Counted from the stretch's first letter, positions 6,696-13,849 are shown. The stretch is 16,487 nucleotides of DNA from Crenotrichaceae bacterium (GCA_011322755.1 DRLZ01000250.1:1-16487), one strand, 5' to 3'. Translations and numbers: made by a program. The notes: generated from the letters alone by a model not told the origin.

Positions 6696-7628
6696 TTAGT
6701 CTATAGGATGATAGTTAAATGTTGGAGATAAACTGGACATCATTAAATCTTCCAGCTCCTGTATCTGCTCAGGATTGAAATAATCGATATATCCACCAAC
6801 TTTACCGCGCCGCGTTTTGAATGACTCGGTATCTTTTGGATTACGCAAAGTCATCCCGCCTTGCTTGAAAAAACCTTTCGACTCCAATTGTCGCTGGTTC
6901 TCAAACCCGCCGTATTCAACTGCCTGGCGGATTTCTTCTTCACTAAATGATTCACCCATTAACTTGGTAATCAGGGTCAGTGTTTTAACAGGCTGTGCGC
7001 GCAAATCTTCATAACGAATAATCAAACCATTTGGGCAATTGGAAAGATTTTGTTCCCAGCTATTCAAATACTGAATCAAAAACGGCAGCCCAATATCACT
7101 GTGTCTTACAAAATCCCACATCGAAATAGAATGCCGATCGATCGGGTGTTCTATGAAATGATTAATTAATTCCTGCTTACGCGCTGATTGTCGTTTGGTA
7201 AACTGGAAATACCAGGAAACCGCGATATCGATGGGATTCCGTGCGATAAACAGAATCTGCTTATTTCGCAGTGTTGAGTCTGGATTATCAACATTCAAAT
7301 CATCACCGATGACGCCTTCATAGCTGTAATACCCATTGGAAGCAGCAAGCCTGGGTATCTCAGGATATTGACGAGAATATTCATCTGATTTATTCAGCAC
7401 ATTATCAGGCAGATTGAAACGTACCTGGTAAAGCCGTGACAGCATGACTTTGAGCCAGGTATTACCACTTTTCGGGTGTGCGATCATAATCAAATGAGCC
7501 CGCTGAGCAATCCCCAGCTCCAGCCTGGCTAACCATTTACGGCGTAAATCAACTCGCAGCCTTACCGTTAATGGCATTGTTGCGGCAATGATAATTATTT
7601 TTTTAACCTTGTCACTTAAATTAAGCAT
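6696..7628 (-). CDS. PAPS-dependent sulfotransferase domain protein
   Basis: 310 aa from ATG 7628. The frame is open further up to 7811 but that part runs through the end of gpsA in another frame and shows no family features. The Sulfotransfer_1 signature is clear. The 5'-phosphosulfate loop is HPKSGNTWLK (51-60), the 3'-phosphate site is RNPIDIAVSW (130-139), and the C-terminal RRGKVGGYIDYF (273-284) matches the usual RKGxxG motif. It should transfer sulfate from PAPS to a hydroxyl or amine; the acceptor cannot be read from sequence. A hydrophobic patch (KKIIIIAATMPL, 9-20) may associate with the membrane. It starts 64 bp after gpsA and 38 bp before the ELM1-like gene, suggesting one operon and a lipid or glycan acceptor (inference). 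The ribosome site is weak (GGA). Confidence 0.88.
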   Translation of the reverse strand: MLNLSDKVKKIIIIAATMPLTVRLRVDLRRKWLARLELGIAQRAHLIMIAHPKSGNTWLKVMLSRLYQVRFNLPDNVLNKSDEYSRQYPEIPRLAASNGYYSYEGVIGDDLNVDNPDSTLRNKQILFIARNPIDIAVSWYFQFTKRQSARKQELINHFIEHPIDRHSISMWDFVRHSDIGLPFLIQYLNSWEQNLSNCPNGLIIRYEDLRAQPVKTLTLITKLMGESFSEEEIRQAVEYGGFENQRQLESKGFFKQGGMTLRNPKDTESFKTRRGKVGGYIDYFNPEQIQELEDLMMSSLSPTFNYHPID

Positions 7629-7692
7629 GCGTTGCGGTCCGTAATCAATGACTGAGTGTAAACTGACTCGAGAACAAAGAGTCAGTCGTTGT

Positions 7693-8703
7693 TTAGTCCA
7701 GTTTTTCTGGTTTAGGCAGTCTGCTGAGCAAATTATTGACAGCATCTTTCGGTTTTGCGCCTTGGTACAATACTTTATAGACTTGCTCAGTAATTGGCAT
7801 ATCAATACCATGTGTCTGGGCTAACTGGTAAACGGTTTTGGTTGTTGGAATCCCTTCAATCTCTTGCGCAATTGAGGTCACAGTATCGGCAAAAGAGTGT
7901 CCACGTCCAAGCCCCAAGCCGAGCTGTCTGTTACGCGACTGATCATCTGTGCAGGTCAAAATAATATCTCCCAGTCCCGTCAAGCCCATAAAGGTTTCTC
8001 TTTCACCACCGAACTGGATACCGAAACGCATCATCTCAGTGAGACCACGGGTCATCAACGCAGCACGGGTATTGGTACCAAAACCCAGCCCGTCAGCCAC
8101 ACCTGTTGCAATCGCCAGTATATTCTTGATCGCACCACCGACTTGCACACCAACGATATCCTGAGATGTATAGACCCTGAATTGAGGATTACGGAACAAA
8201 TCGGCCATTTGCTCGGCATTATCAAGATCAGGTGAGGCAATGGTAATGGCGGTAGGCAGTCCACTAGCGACTTCTTTCGCAAATGATGGTCCTGACAAAA
8301 CAGCGACTTGTGATTGCGGAGATACTATTTTTGAGACCACAGTATGCAGCAATAAGCCAGTTTGAGGATCCAGCCCTTTCGTTGCCCAGATGATTGTCGG
8401 TTTCGAGCCCAGATATGGACGAATTTTTTGCAAGACTTCCGCGAATGCCTGGCTTGGTACAGCTAACAATACAACCTCTGCGGAAGTTACTGCAGTTTTT
8501 AGATCGCTGCTGACGCTCAACCCTTCAGGAAACATGGCATCTGGTAAATACCGCGTGTTATATCGTGTTTCCTGCAGAGATATTGCTTGTTCGTTGTCTT
8601 GAGTCCACAAACACGTTGCATGGTGATTGCGCGCCATCAGGATGGCCAGAGCAGTCCCCCAGGATCCAGCGCCCAAGACAGTGATTTGGTAACGTTTTTT
8701 CAC
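7693..8703 (-). CDS. gpsA: Glycerol-3-phosphate dehydrogenase [NAD(P)+]
   Basis: 336 aa from a GTG start (8701-8703). A TAG two codons upstream rules out an earlier start, and the first strand and GAGSWGTA nucleotide loop (11-18) follow at once. It reduces dihydroxyacetone phosphate to sn-glycerol-3-phosphate for phospholipid synthesis. Other landmarks are WATKGLDP (106-113, K109), LSGPSFAKEV (136-145), the catalytic Lys in GGAIKN (K193), GFGTNTRAAL (207-216) and GLTGLGD (240-246). It follows secB by 49 bp, the conserved secB-gpsA order. The ribosome site is poor, so translation may depend on coupling with secB. Confidence 0.96.
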   Translation of the reverse strand: MKKRYQITVLGAGSWGTALAILMARNHHATCLWTQDNEQAISLQETRYNTRYLPDAMFPEGLSVSSDLKTAVTSAEVVLLAVPSQAFAEVLQKIRPYLGSKPTIIWATKGLDPQTGLLLHTVVSKIVSPQSQVAVLSGPSFAKEVASGLPTAITIASPDLDNAEQMADLFRNPQFRVYTSQDIVGVQVGGAIKNILAIATGVADGLGFGTNTRAALMTRGLTEMMRFGIQFGGERETFMGLTGLGDIILTCTDDQSRNRQLGLGLGRGHSFADTVTSIAQEIEGIPTTKTVYQLAQTHGIDMPITEQVYKVLYQGAKPKDAVNNLLSRLPKPEKLD

Positions 8704-8752
8704 TCTCTAGACAGGACGGTCAATCATCAGCGTTGAGAATTAAGAGCCAAGA

Positions 8753-9211
8753 CTAGTTAACAGTCTGCGATCCACTATTCTGCTCACTGGCTTGTTGCAT
8801 ATGTTGAGCATACACCGCATCAAAGTTGACTGGTGCCAGCAACATCGGCGGGAAACCTGCCTTGATTACCAGGTCAGAAATGACTTCACGTGCGTATGGA
8901 AAGAGCGTATTGGGACAAAAACTACCCAGCATTGGCCCCATTTCCTCTTCAGAAAAACCGCTTAAGCCAAACAAGCCTGCTTGCGAAATCTCAACCAGGT
9001 AAGCATTTTTGTCTGCTACTTTTACGGTAACCGTAATCCCTAATATGACCTCAAACAAATTATCCTGTACAGGCGTTGCATTGCTATTTAGATTGAATTC
9101 AACATTGGGCTCCCATTTTTCAGTAAAAATCATAGGAGAATTTGGTGTTTCAACGGAAATGTCCTTCACATAAATACGTTGAATGGAGAACTGTTTTTGT
9201 TCGTCAGCCAT
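8753..9211 (-). CDS. secB: Protein-export chaperone SecB
   Basis: 152 aa, typical length. SecB is a cytoplasmic homotetramer that keeps outer-membrane and periplasmic precursors unfolded and hands them to SecA. Family features are FSIQRIYVKDISVETPNSP near the N-terminus, the central strands LFEVILGITVTVK, the SecA-contact acidic patch around SGFSEEEMGPMLGS, and FPYAREVISDLVIKAGFPPMLLAPVNF. The C-terminal tail is Gln/Ser-rich and disordered. A terminator-like hairpin lies between it and the rhodanese gene. A suboptimal promoter (TTTACA, 15 bases, TATAGA on the minus strand) may sit in that gap, so secB could be partly independent. Confidence 0.97.
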   Translation of the reverse strand: MADEQKQFSIQRIYVKDISVETPNSPMIFTEKWEPNVEFNLNSNATPVQDNLFEVILGITVTVKVADKNAYLVEISQAGLFGLSGFSEEEMGPMLGSFCPNTLFPYAREVISDLVIKAGFPPMLLAPVNFDAVYAQHMQQASEQNSGSQTVN

Positions 9212-9276
9212 AGTGTTTTAAGCTCTATATTAATAAATTGTGTATGTAAAGAAAGCAGTTTAGTGATAAAGAAACC

Positions 9277-9304
9277 AAAAAAATCAACTTTCGTTTGTCG
9301 ATTT
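9277..9304 (-). terminator. Intrinsic terminator/attenuator at the end of the rhodanese gene
   Basis: On the minus strand AAATCGAC (9304-9297) pairs with GTTGATTT (9288-9281) over 8 bp with one G-T wobble and an 8-base loop. It is followed by more T, a run of seven in all at 9283-9277. It overlaps the TGA stop of the rhodanese gene. It could reduce read-through into secB. Confidence 0.5.
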
Positions 9305-9769
9305 CGCTGATTTAGCTTTTGCCGACTTTTTATGTGATTTTTTTCGCATTAATGGTAATTTATGATCTTCCCACGCTTGGATACCTCCGGTAAGGTGAAT
9401 GACATTTTCATAGCCTTGTTTGTATAGATTTTTACACGCAGTGACCGAGCGAGTGCCTGTCTGACACACGACAAGCAGAGGTTTTGTTTTATATTTTTCA
9501 ATTTCATTCATGCGTTTAGAGAGCTTTGCCGCAGGAATATTGATTGCATCCTGAATGTGTCCTTTTGCATGTTCAAAAGGCTCTCTGACATCCAGAATGG
9601 CAGGATCATGATTGTTAATAAGATCCACGGCACCCGCTGTTGATACTCGTTTAAATTTTCGGGTAATTGACTCCCAGGTATCCTGAATCAAAAGTGCTGA
9701 TACAAGAACAAGTGCGGATGCAATGATCCAATGATTAAAAAGAAATTCGGAAATACGCTCTGGATTCAT
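9284..9769 (-). CDS. yibN: Membrane-anchored rhodanese-like sulfurtransferase (YibN-like)
   Basis: 161 aa from ATG 9769, chosen because it has an AGAGA ribosome site and puts the membrane segment near the N-terminus as in YibN proteins. A TTG at 9832 or ATG at 9802 would add 21 or 11 polar residues. One membrane helix (about 13-29, WIIASALVLVSALLIQ) precedes a cytoplasmic rhodanese domain (about 45-142) with ILDVREPFEHAKGHI and the active loop CQTGTRS, catalytic Cys102. The loop has the C-x-x-G-x-R-S form of active single-domain rhodaneses, so it can carry a persulfide. A Lys/Ser-rich tail follows. It leads the secB-gpsA block as in many gammaproteobacteria, but grxC, often between them, is missing. 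Confidence 0.88.
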   Translation of the reverse strand: MNPERISEFLFNHWIIASALVLVSALLIQDTWESITRKFKRVSTAGAVDLINNHDPAILDVREPFEHAKGHIQDAINIPAAKLSKRMNEIEKYKTKPLLVVCQTGTRSVTACKNLYKQGYENVIHLTGGIQAWEDHKLPLMRKKSHKKSAKAKSAKSTNES

Positions 9770-9846
9770 TTTATCTCTGTCATTATCATAATTTGTAATC
9801 ATCTGCTGAAAGTACGCAGACCTCTCGAGCAAATAAAAAGCAGTAT

Positions 9847-9875
9847 ATAATACACCGTTCGTATGCTTGTGTAAT
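9847..9875 (-). promoter_or_regulatory. Putative sigma-70 promoter for yibN-secB-gpsA
   Basis: On the minus strand ATTACA (9875-9870, 4 of 6 consensus) and TATTAT (9852-9847, 5 of 6) are 17 bases apart. It lies about 80 bases before the chosen yibN start, in the divergent gap with envC. No equally good rightward promoter was seen; TTGTGT (9867-9872) and TAAATA (17 bases on) is a weak candidate for envC. Confidence 0.45.
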
Positions 9876-9988
9876 CCTTACTCTCAGGCTAAATAAAAAA
9901 CCATTGCTTCAACGCATGCCGCAAACAAACAAAAACAGGCAGTCATCATTCATTGTCACACGCTGCAATAAGGAAAAAAGACACTGAC

Positions 9989-11152
9989 ATGACAATTGCT
10001 AAATGCTCTCTACACCTCAGTACTCTATTGCTTGTTTGTTTCAGTATCGCATGCTTGCAAGCCAGTGCTGATCCTCATTTACCTGATGAAAAGCGACGTT
10101 TGCAAAAATTACATACAAAAATCACCAACGCCAAAAATAAAATCCGGAAAATGGAATCCCGCGAGCATTCAGTAGCAGCTGAGCTGGAAGCAATTGAACA
10201 AAATTATGCACAAATAACCAGGTCTCTGGATTCATTAAAAATAAAAATCTCACAACTTCAATATAAGTTGGAAAAAATCATCCTACAAAAAGCAAAGCAG
10301 GAAAAAGCGCTCAGCTTGCAGCACAAAAATCTTGCCAATCAACTCCGTGCAGCATATCGGTCGGGTCGGCAACAACAATGGCGACTCCTGCTAAGTCAAA
10401 CAGACCCTTCTAAAATTGCGCGACACATGGCGTATTATCGCCACCTGAATCAGGCACGACTCACTCAAATCAACACAGTGCGCGATCTGCTGACAACAAT
10501 AGAATCACTTGAAGCAGATTCTATCGCGATCAAAAATAAATTAACAAATAAGCACAAACAGGTTAAAGAAAAACAAAAAACGATCAAACAAACGAAAACG
10601 ACAAGAACTTTGCTCTTATCCCAGATAAAAGATCAGCTAAAAAATCAGAAACACAACTTGTCAAAACTTGTTAAGAATGAAAAACAACTGCAGAAATTAA
10701 TCAACCAAATTAATCAATCAATTGATGATCTTGATTTGGCTGTTATTAACAAGCAAGCCTTTGTAAAACTAAAAGGCAAATTACCATGGCCGGTTAACAC
10801 TTACTCATCGATCCAGCGGCGTGTGATCAATCACACGAAACAGGGGCTCATCATTCACACGGCGGAGGGAGTGCCGGTTCGTTCAGTGGCTCATGGACGT
10901 GTGGTATTTTCTGACTGGATGCCAGGCTATGGTCTGCTGGTTATCATTGATCATGGGTCGAGCTATCTCACCTTGTATGCACATAATCAAAATATCAAGA
11001 AGGAAGTAGGACAACAAGTTAACGCTGGTGAGATTATTGCATCGGCAGGTGCAAGTGGAGGGCGGGCGGAACCCGCTGGTTATTTTGAGGTACGCAAGAG
11101 GAAGCGTCAGGAAAACCCACTACACTGGTTATCAAAACGAAACAAGAAGTAA
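9989..11152 (+). CDS. envC: EnvC-like murein hydrolase activator, coiled coil + LytM
   Basis: 387 aa from ATG 9989; an upstream TTG at 9953 would put 12 charged residues before the signal peptide. Signal peptide 1-27 (ends LQASA before DPHL). A long Lys/Gln-rich coiled coil (about 33-260) contains LRAAYRSGRQQQWRLLLSQ, characteristic of EnvC, and ends at KGKLPWPV. The LytM domain (about 285-380) is degenerate: no HxxxD at GLIIHTAEG, a single His in YAHNQ, and Tyr where the last zinc His should be (AGYFEVR). It therefore should not cut peptidoglycan but activate AmiA/AmiB-type amidases at the septum, recruited by FtsEX through the coiled coil. ctpA follows after 173 bp. gpmI, commonly upstream of envC, is absent. 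Confidence 0.92.
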   Translation: MTIAKCSLHLSTLLLVCFSIACLQASADPHLPDEKRRLQKLHTKITNAKNKIRKMESREHSVAAELEAIEQNYAQITRSLDSLKIKISQLQYKLEKIILQKAKQEKALSLQHKNLANQLRAAYRSGRQQQWRLLLSQTDPSKIARHMAYYRHLNQARLTQINTVRDLLTTIESLEADSIAIKNKLTNKHKQVKEKQKTIKQTKTTRTLLLSQIKDQLKNQKHNLSKLVKNEKQLQKLINQINQSIDDLDLAVINKQAFVKLKGKLPWPVNTYSSIQRRVINHTKQGLIIHTAEGVPVRSVAHGRVVFSDWMPGYGLLVIIDHGSSYLTLYAHNQNIKKEVGQQVNAGEIIASAGASGGRAEPAGYFEVRKRKRQENPLHWLSKRNKK

Positions 11153-11242
11153 TCACCATTGTTTTTATGCGCTGCAAATAGACAATGAAGCGATGAAAAT
11201 GTATCAAATCTGTTTTCGTATTCAATACAGCCGTATGCTCCA

Positions 11243-11251
11243 TGTTATACT
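11243..11251 (+). promoter_or_regulatory. Possible extended -10 promoter before ctpA
   Basis: TGTTATACT (11243-11251) is an extended -10 element (TGn + TATACT). No good -35 lies upstream (CAATAC at 17 bases). It is in the 173-bp envC-ctpA gap and would let ctpA be expressed separately. Confidence 0.4.
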
Positions 11252-11325
11252 AGCCTGATTACTGTTTACCCGTTAATTTACTTTTTGAAAAGTTTACTGT
11301 TACAAATGCCTGGAGGCGTGGATAC

Positions 11326-12642
11326 ATGATCGATCGAAAATATATACTGGCGTTGATTGTTGGTGTAGTTTTAGGAGCAGCAATTGGACTGTGCAGCAGT
11401 GTATTAGCAGATAAGGATGCCTCCACATCTGTCCCATTTGATGAGTTGCGAGCATTTTCCGAAGTGTTTGGACGGATTCAAAAAGATTATGTCGAACATG
11501 TTCCAGACAAGAAACTGATTGAGGATGCGATCCGCGGCATGTTGACTGGTCTTGATCCACATTCAAGCTATCTTAACTCTGAACAGTATGAAGAACTGCG
11601 TGTCGGTACAACCGGGCGCTTTGGCGGACTGGGTATCGAAGTCGGCATGGAAAATGGTTTTGTTAAAGTCATCGCGCCAATCGATGATACGCCTGCTTCT
11701 GCAGCTGGAGTAAAAGCTGGCGATTTAATTATCCGCCTCGATGAACAACCTGTGAAAGGCATGACATTGGGTGATGCGGTTAAAATCATGCGCGGAGAAC
11801 CAGGGACTGATATTGTTCTGACAATCGTACGCGAAGGCGAAGACAAACCATTCAAACTTACCATTACACGTGACATCATAAAAATCCGTAGCGTGAAAAA
11901 CAAGTTATTGGAACCAGGTTATGGCTATTTGAGAATCAGCAGCTTTCAATCCTCAACTGGTAAGCAGCTGAGAAATGCAGTGAGTAAAATGATCGATGAA
12001 AACAAGGGCATGTTGAAAGGCATTGTCCTTGATTTGCGCAACAACCCTGGCGGTGTGCTAAATGCAGCTGTTGAAGTCAGTGACGCATTTCTTAAAGATG
12101 GTTTGATTGTCTTCACTGACGGTCGAATCAAAAATTCAGAAATGAAGTTTAAAGCCACGCCGGACGACATCCTCAATGGAAAACCCATTGTTGTGTTAAT
12201 TAATGCCGGCTCCGCATCTGCCTCTGAAATTGTTGCAGGAGCCTTGCAAGATCATGGGCGAGCCATCATCATGGGCGAACGATCATTCGGTAAAGGTTCA
12301 GTACAAACCATTTTGCCGACCAGTAACGGCGGTGCAATCAAGCTGACCACCGCTCGCTATTACACACCTTCTGGACATTCTATTCAGGCTGAAGGCATCG
12401 AGCCAGATATCGAATTGTCCCGTTTCAGACTCGAAGCGCTGGAACGTTCACCACTTGACCCCGTTAAAGAAGCGAATTTATCCCGCCACCTTGAAAATGG
12501 CAAGAAAGCAAAAAAATCCAAGACAAAAGATACAGACAAAGACGAGCAAAGCGCGGCCATGTTGAAAGACTATGCTCTGTCTGAAGCACTTAATTTGCTG
12601 AAAGGAATCAATATTATGCAGGCACACCAGACTGGAAAATAA
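11326..12642 (+). CDS. ctpA: Periplasmic C-terminal processing peptidase, S41 family (CtpA)
   Basis: 438 aa. A clear GGAGG (11312-11316) precedes the ATG. A signal or membrane anchor (6-28, ILALIVGVVLGAAIGLCSSV) is followed by an N-terminal helical part with GLDPHSSYL (75-83). Next comes a PDZ domain (about 95-180; RFGGLGIEV, SAAGVKAGDLI), then the S41 core with LDLRNNPGG (235-243). The catalytic dyad is Ser298 (GSASASEI) and Lys323 (SFGKGSVQ), 25 apart as in the family, with the assisting Gln327. It should trim C-termini of periplasmic or envelope proteins, including peptidoglycan hydrolases in some species. A Lys-rich linker lies near 390-407. Pairing with envC is conserved in many gammaproteobacteria. 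Confidence 0.95.
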   Translation: MIDRKYILALIVGVVLGAAIGLCSSVLADKDASTSVPFDELRAFSEVFGRIQKDYVEHVPDKKLIEDAIRGMLTGLDPHSSYLNSEQYEELRVGTTGRFGGLGIEVGMENGFVKVIAPIDDTPASAAGVKAGDLIIRLDEQPVKGMTLGDAVKIMRGEPGTDIVLTIVREGEDKPFKLTITRDIIKIRSVKNKLLEPGYGYLRISSFQSSTGKQLRNAVSKMIDENKGMLKGIVLDLRNNPGGVLNAAVEVSDAFLKDGLIVFTDGRIKNSEMKFKATPDDILNGKPIVVLINAGSASASEIVAGALQDHGRAIIMGERSFGKGSVQTILPTSNGGAIKLTTARYYTPSGHSIQAEGIEPDIELSRFRLEALERSPLDPVKEANLSRHLENGKKAKKSKTKDTDKDEQSAAMLKDYALSEALNLLKGINIMQAHQTGK

Positions 12643-12686
12643 CACCAGGAGCGATTAGCTTACAACACATGCCCTGCTCATTACAG

Positions 12687-12724
12687 GCTTTACAATTGCA
12701 GGCGATCTTCTGTAATTGTAAAGC
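12687..12724. other. Stem-loop 1 in the ctpA/pyrR convergent gap
   Basis: GCTTTACAATT (12687-12697) and AATTGTAAAGC (12714-12724) pair over 11 bp. Four inner pairs (GCAG/CTGT, one wobble) extend the stem to 15 bp with an 8-base loop. No T-tract follows on either strand, so it is not a standard intrinsic terminator. It may stabilise transcript ends of both convergent units. Confidence 0.55.
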
Positions 12725-12737
12725 TGCGTCAAATCCA

Positions 12738-12771
12738 GAGGCACTCAGCAAAGATAGTGTAATGAGTGCTC
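12738..12771. other. Stem-loop 2 in the ctpA/pyrR convergent gap
   Basis: GAGGCACTCA (12738-12747) and TGAGTGCTC (12763-12771) pair with one bulged G around a 15-base loop; the core GCACTCA/TGAGTGC is perfect. It lies 13 bases after stem-loop 1. Again no T-tract is present on either side. Confidence 0.45.
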
Positions 12772-12813
12772 TTCAAAACTTTAGTAACAGTTAAGCTTGT
12801 GGCTTCTTAAAAG

Positions 12814-13359
12814 TTACCGATTGTTTACAGAAGAGTCAGGCAACACATTTTCAATCACCAACTTCAACGGATCAGGCCCAGACAGCTTGATCCGTTCATT
12901 CCCCTCCAGATCTAGCGACAACCCTGTAAAATCTGCCTGTATTGGTAACTGGCGCCCGTTTCGCACCAGCAGTGCGACAAGACAGACATGTGCTGGTCGA
13001 CCATAATCAAAAATCTCATTGAGTGCCGCTCGTATTGTTCGACCTGTGTATAACACATCATCAACCAATATGATGTTTCTGTTATCAACATCAAATGGTA
13101 ACTCACTGCGTTTGACCTGAGGATGAAGTCCTGCCTGTGAAAAATCATCGCGATAGAAGGTGATGTCGAGTAAACCTAATTGCTCAGTCAATTGCAGACG
13201 CTGGTGGAGTTGGTTTGCCACCCAGACACCGCCCGAATGAATTCCTACCATGAGAGGAGCTGCCAATGTCCCATTGTTGATACTGTGTTTGAGTTGATCA
13301 GCGAGTTGATCCAAAAGCTGTTTGATATCACATGGGTATGCTCTCATTCCTAATCTCAC
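12814..13359 (-). CDS. pyrR: PyrR bifunctional pyrimidine regulator / uracil phosphoribosyltransferase
   Basis: 181 aa from GTG 13359, whose GTGA overlaps the ruvX stop by 3 bases, implying coupled translation. An ATG four codons later (13347) is the alternative. It has the type I PRTase fold: GIHSGGVWVA (39-48), the SFYRDDF-like TFYRDDFSQAGLHPQV (67-82), and the PRPP loop IILVDDVLYTGRTIR (96-110), then IFDYGRP (116-122). This is the gram-negative PyrR type, which converts uracil and PRPP to UMP and, in some bacteria, controls pyr genes. In pseudomonads pyrB and pyrC follow; here the next gene is convergent ctpA, so any regulatory target is elsewhere. Confidence 0.93.
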   Translation of the reverse strand: MRLGMRAYPCDIKQLLDQLADQLKHSINNGTLAAPLMVGIHSGGVWVANQLHQRLQLTEQLGLLDITFYRDDFSQAGLHPQVKRSELPFDVDNRNIILVDDVLYTGRTIRAALNEIFDYGRPAHVCLVALLVRNGRQLPIQADFTGLSLDLEGNERIKLSGPDPLKLVIENVLPDSSVNNR

Positions 13360-13805
13360 ACTGTTTGCTGATCCAGCCAGGACTGCACTATCAGTTGTGC
13401 AGCAACCTGATCCTGTAATCGAAGTGCTTTTGAATGACTAACACCATTATCCATGTAAAGCAATTCCCAGGCTTCGCGACTGCTCAGGGTTTCATCAACC
13501 TGATGAACTGGCAACCCAAAGCGTCCTTCCAGTTGTCTTGTAAATTTTTGAATGGCACGTGTTACATCATGATCACTACCATCCATATTATGCGAGAGAC
13601 CCACTACGAACAAATCCGGCTTCCAATCTATAATCAGCTGTTCGATTGCATTCCAGCGAATTTGTTTTGGAACAGAAACAATTGTCGTTAACGCATTAGC
13701 GATGCCAGTCTCAGCATCACCGGTAGCAACACCAATTTTCTTCAACCCAAAGTCAAAACCTAGACAGGTTCCTTTTGTTATCGTCGAATGTGATGTTTCT
13801 AACAT
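13356..13805 (-). CDS. ruvX: RuvX/YqgF, putative pre-16S rRNA nuclease (Holliday junction resolvase-like)
   Basis: 149 aa, usual for YqgF. It has an RNase H-like fold. Acidic residues are conserved: D18 in GFDFGLKKIGVA, E105 in VDETLSS (with D104), and D132 in LQDQVAAQLI. VVGLSHNMDGSD (67-78) matches the family's VGLPLNMDGT. The E. coli protein acts in 16S rRNA 5'-end maturation. It overlaps pyrR and follows yqgE by 38 bp, the conserved yqgE-ruvX-pyrR order. No Shine-Dalgarno is seen; instead two palindromes fill the upstream gap. Confidence 0.94.
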   Translation of the reverse strand: MLETSHSTITKGTCLGFDFGLKKIGVATGDAETGIANALTTIVSVPKQIRWNAIEQLIIDWKPDLFVVGLSHNMDGSDHDVTRAIQKFTRQLEGRFGLPVHQVDETLSSREAWELLYMDNGVSHSKALRLQDQVAAQLIVQSWLDQQTV

Positions 13806-13820
13806 GTTATTTTAGTGGCA

Positions 13821-13849
13821 ATTGATTGCAATCAATCAGCTTGTCAAGC
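13821..13849. promoter_or_regulatory. Two adjacent palindromes between yqgE and ruvX
   Basis: ATTGATTGCAATCAAT (13821-13836) is a perfect 16-bp palindrome, and GCTTG-T-CAAGC (13839-13849) is an 11-bp one that spans the yqgE stop. On the minus strand the second contains a perfect TTGACA, but no good -10 lies 16-18 bases away; the 16-bp palindrome occupies that place. Possible operator or weak internal promoter for ruvX-pyrR. Confidence 0.35.

Noticed and set aside
7629..7811. Longer N-terminus for the sulfotransferase (start at 7811).
   Set aside because: The extra 61 residues run through the 3' end of gpsA in another frame, show no family similarity, and the ATG at 7628 gives a normal-length protein.
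7897..8235. 112-codon plus-strand frame opposite gpsA.
   Set aside because: It lies wholly within the confidently identified gpsA in the opposite strand and its translation shows no domain pattern.
9770..9832. TTG start at 9832 or ATG at 9802 for the rhodanese gene.
   Set aside because: Both add polar residues ahead of the membrane anchor; ATG 9769 has a closer ribosome site and the family-like N-terminus.
9953..9988. TTG start for envC.
   Set aside because: It adds 12 charged residues before an otherwise normal signal peptide; ATG 9989 fits better.
10550..10720. Lys/Gln-rich repetitive stretch in envC considered as a repeat expansion.
   Set aside because: It is the expected coiled coil; no exact tandem repeat unit is present.
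11204..11262. Short plus-strand frame near 11204 before ctpA.
   Set aside because: About 20 codons, weak ribosome site, and it overlaps the promoter-like TGTTATACT.
11568..11903. 111-codon minus-strand frame opposite ctpA.
   Set aside because: It is antisense to the PDZ region of ctpA and low-complexity in Ser/Pro, typical of a shadow frame.
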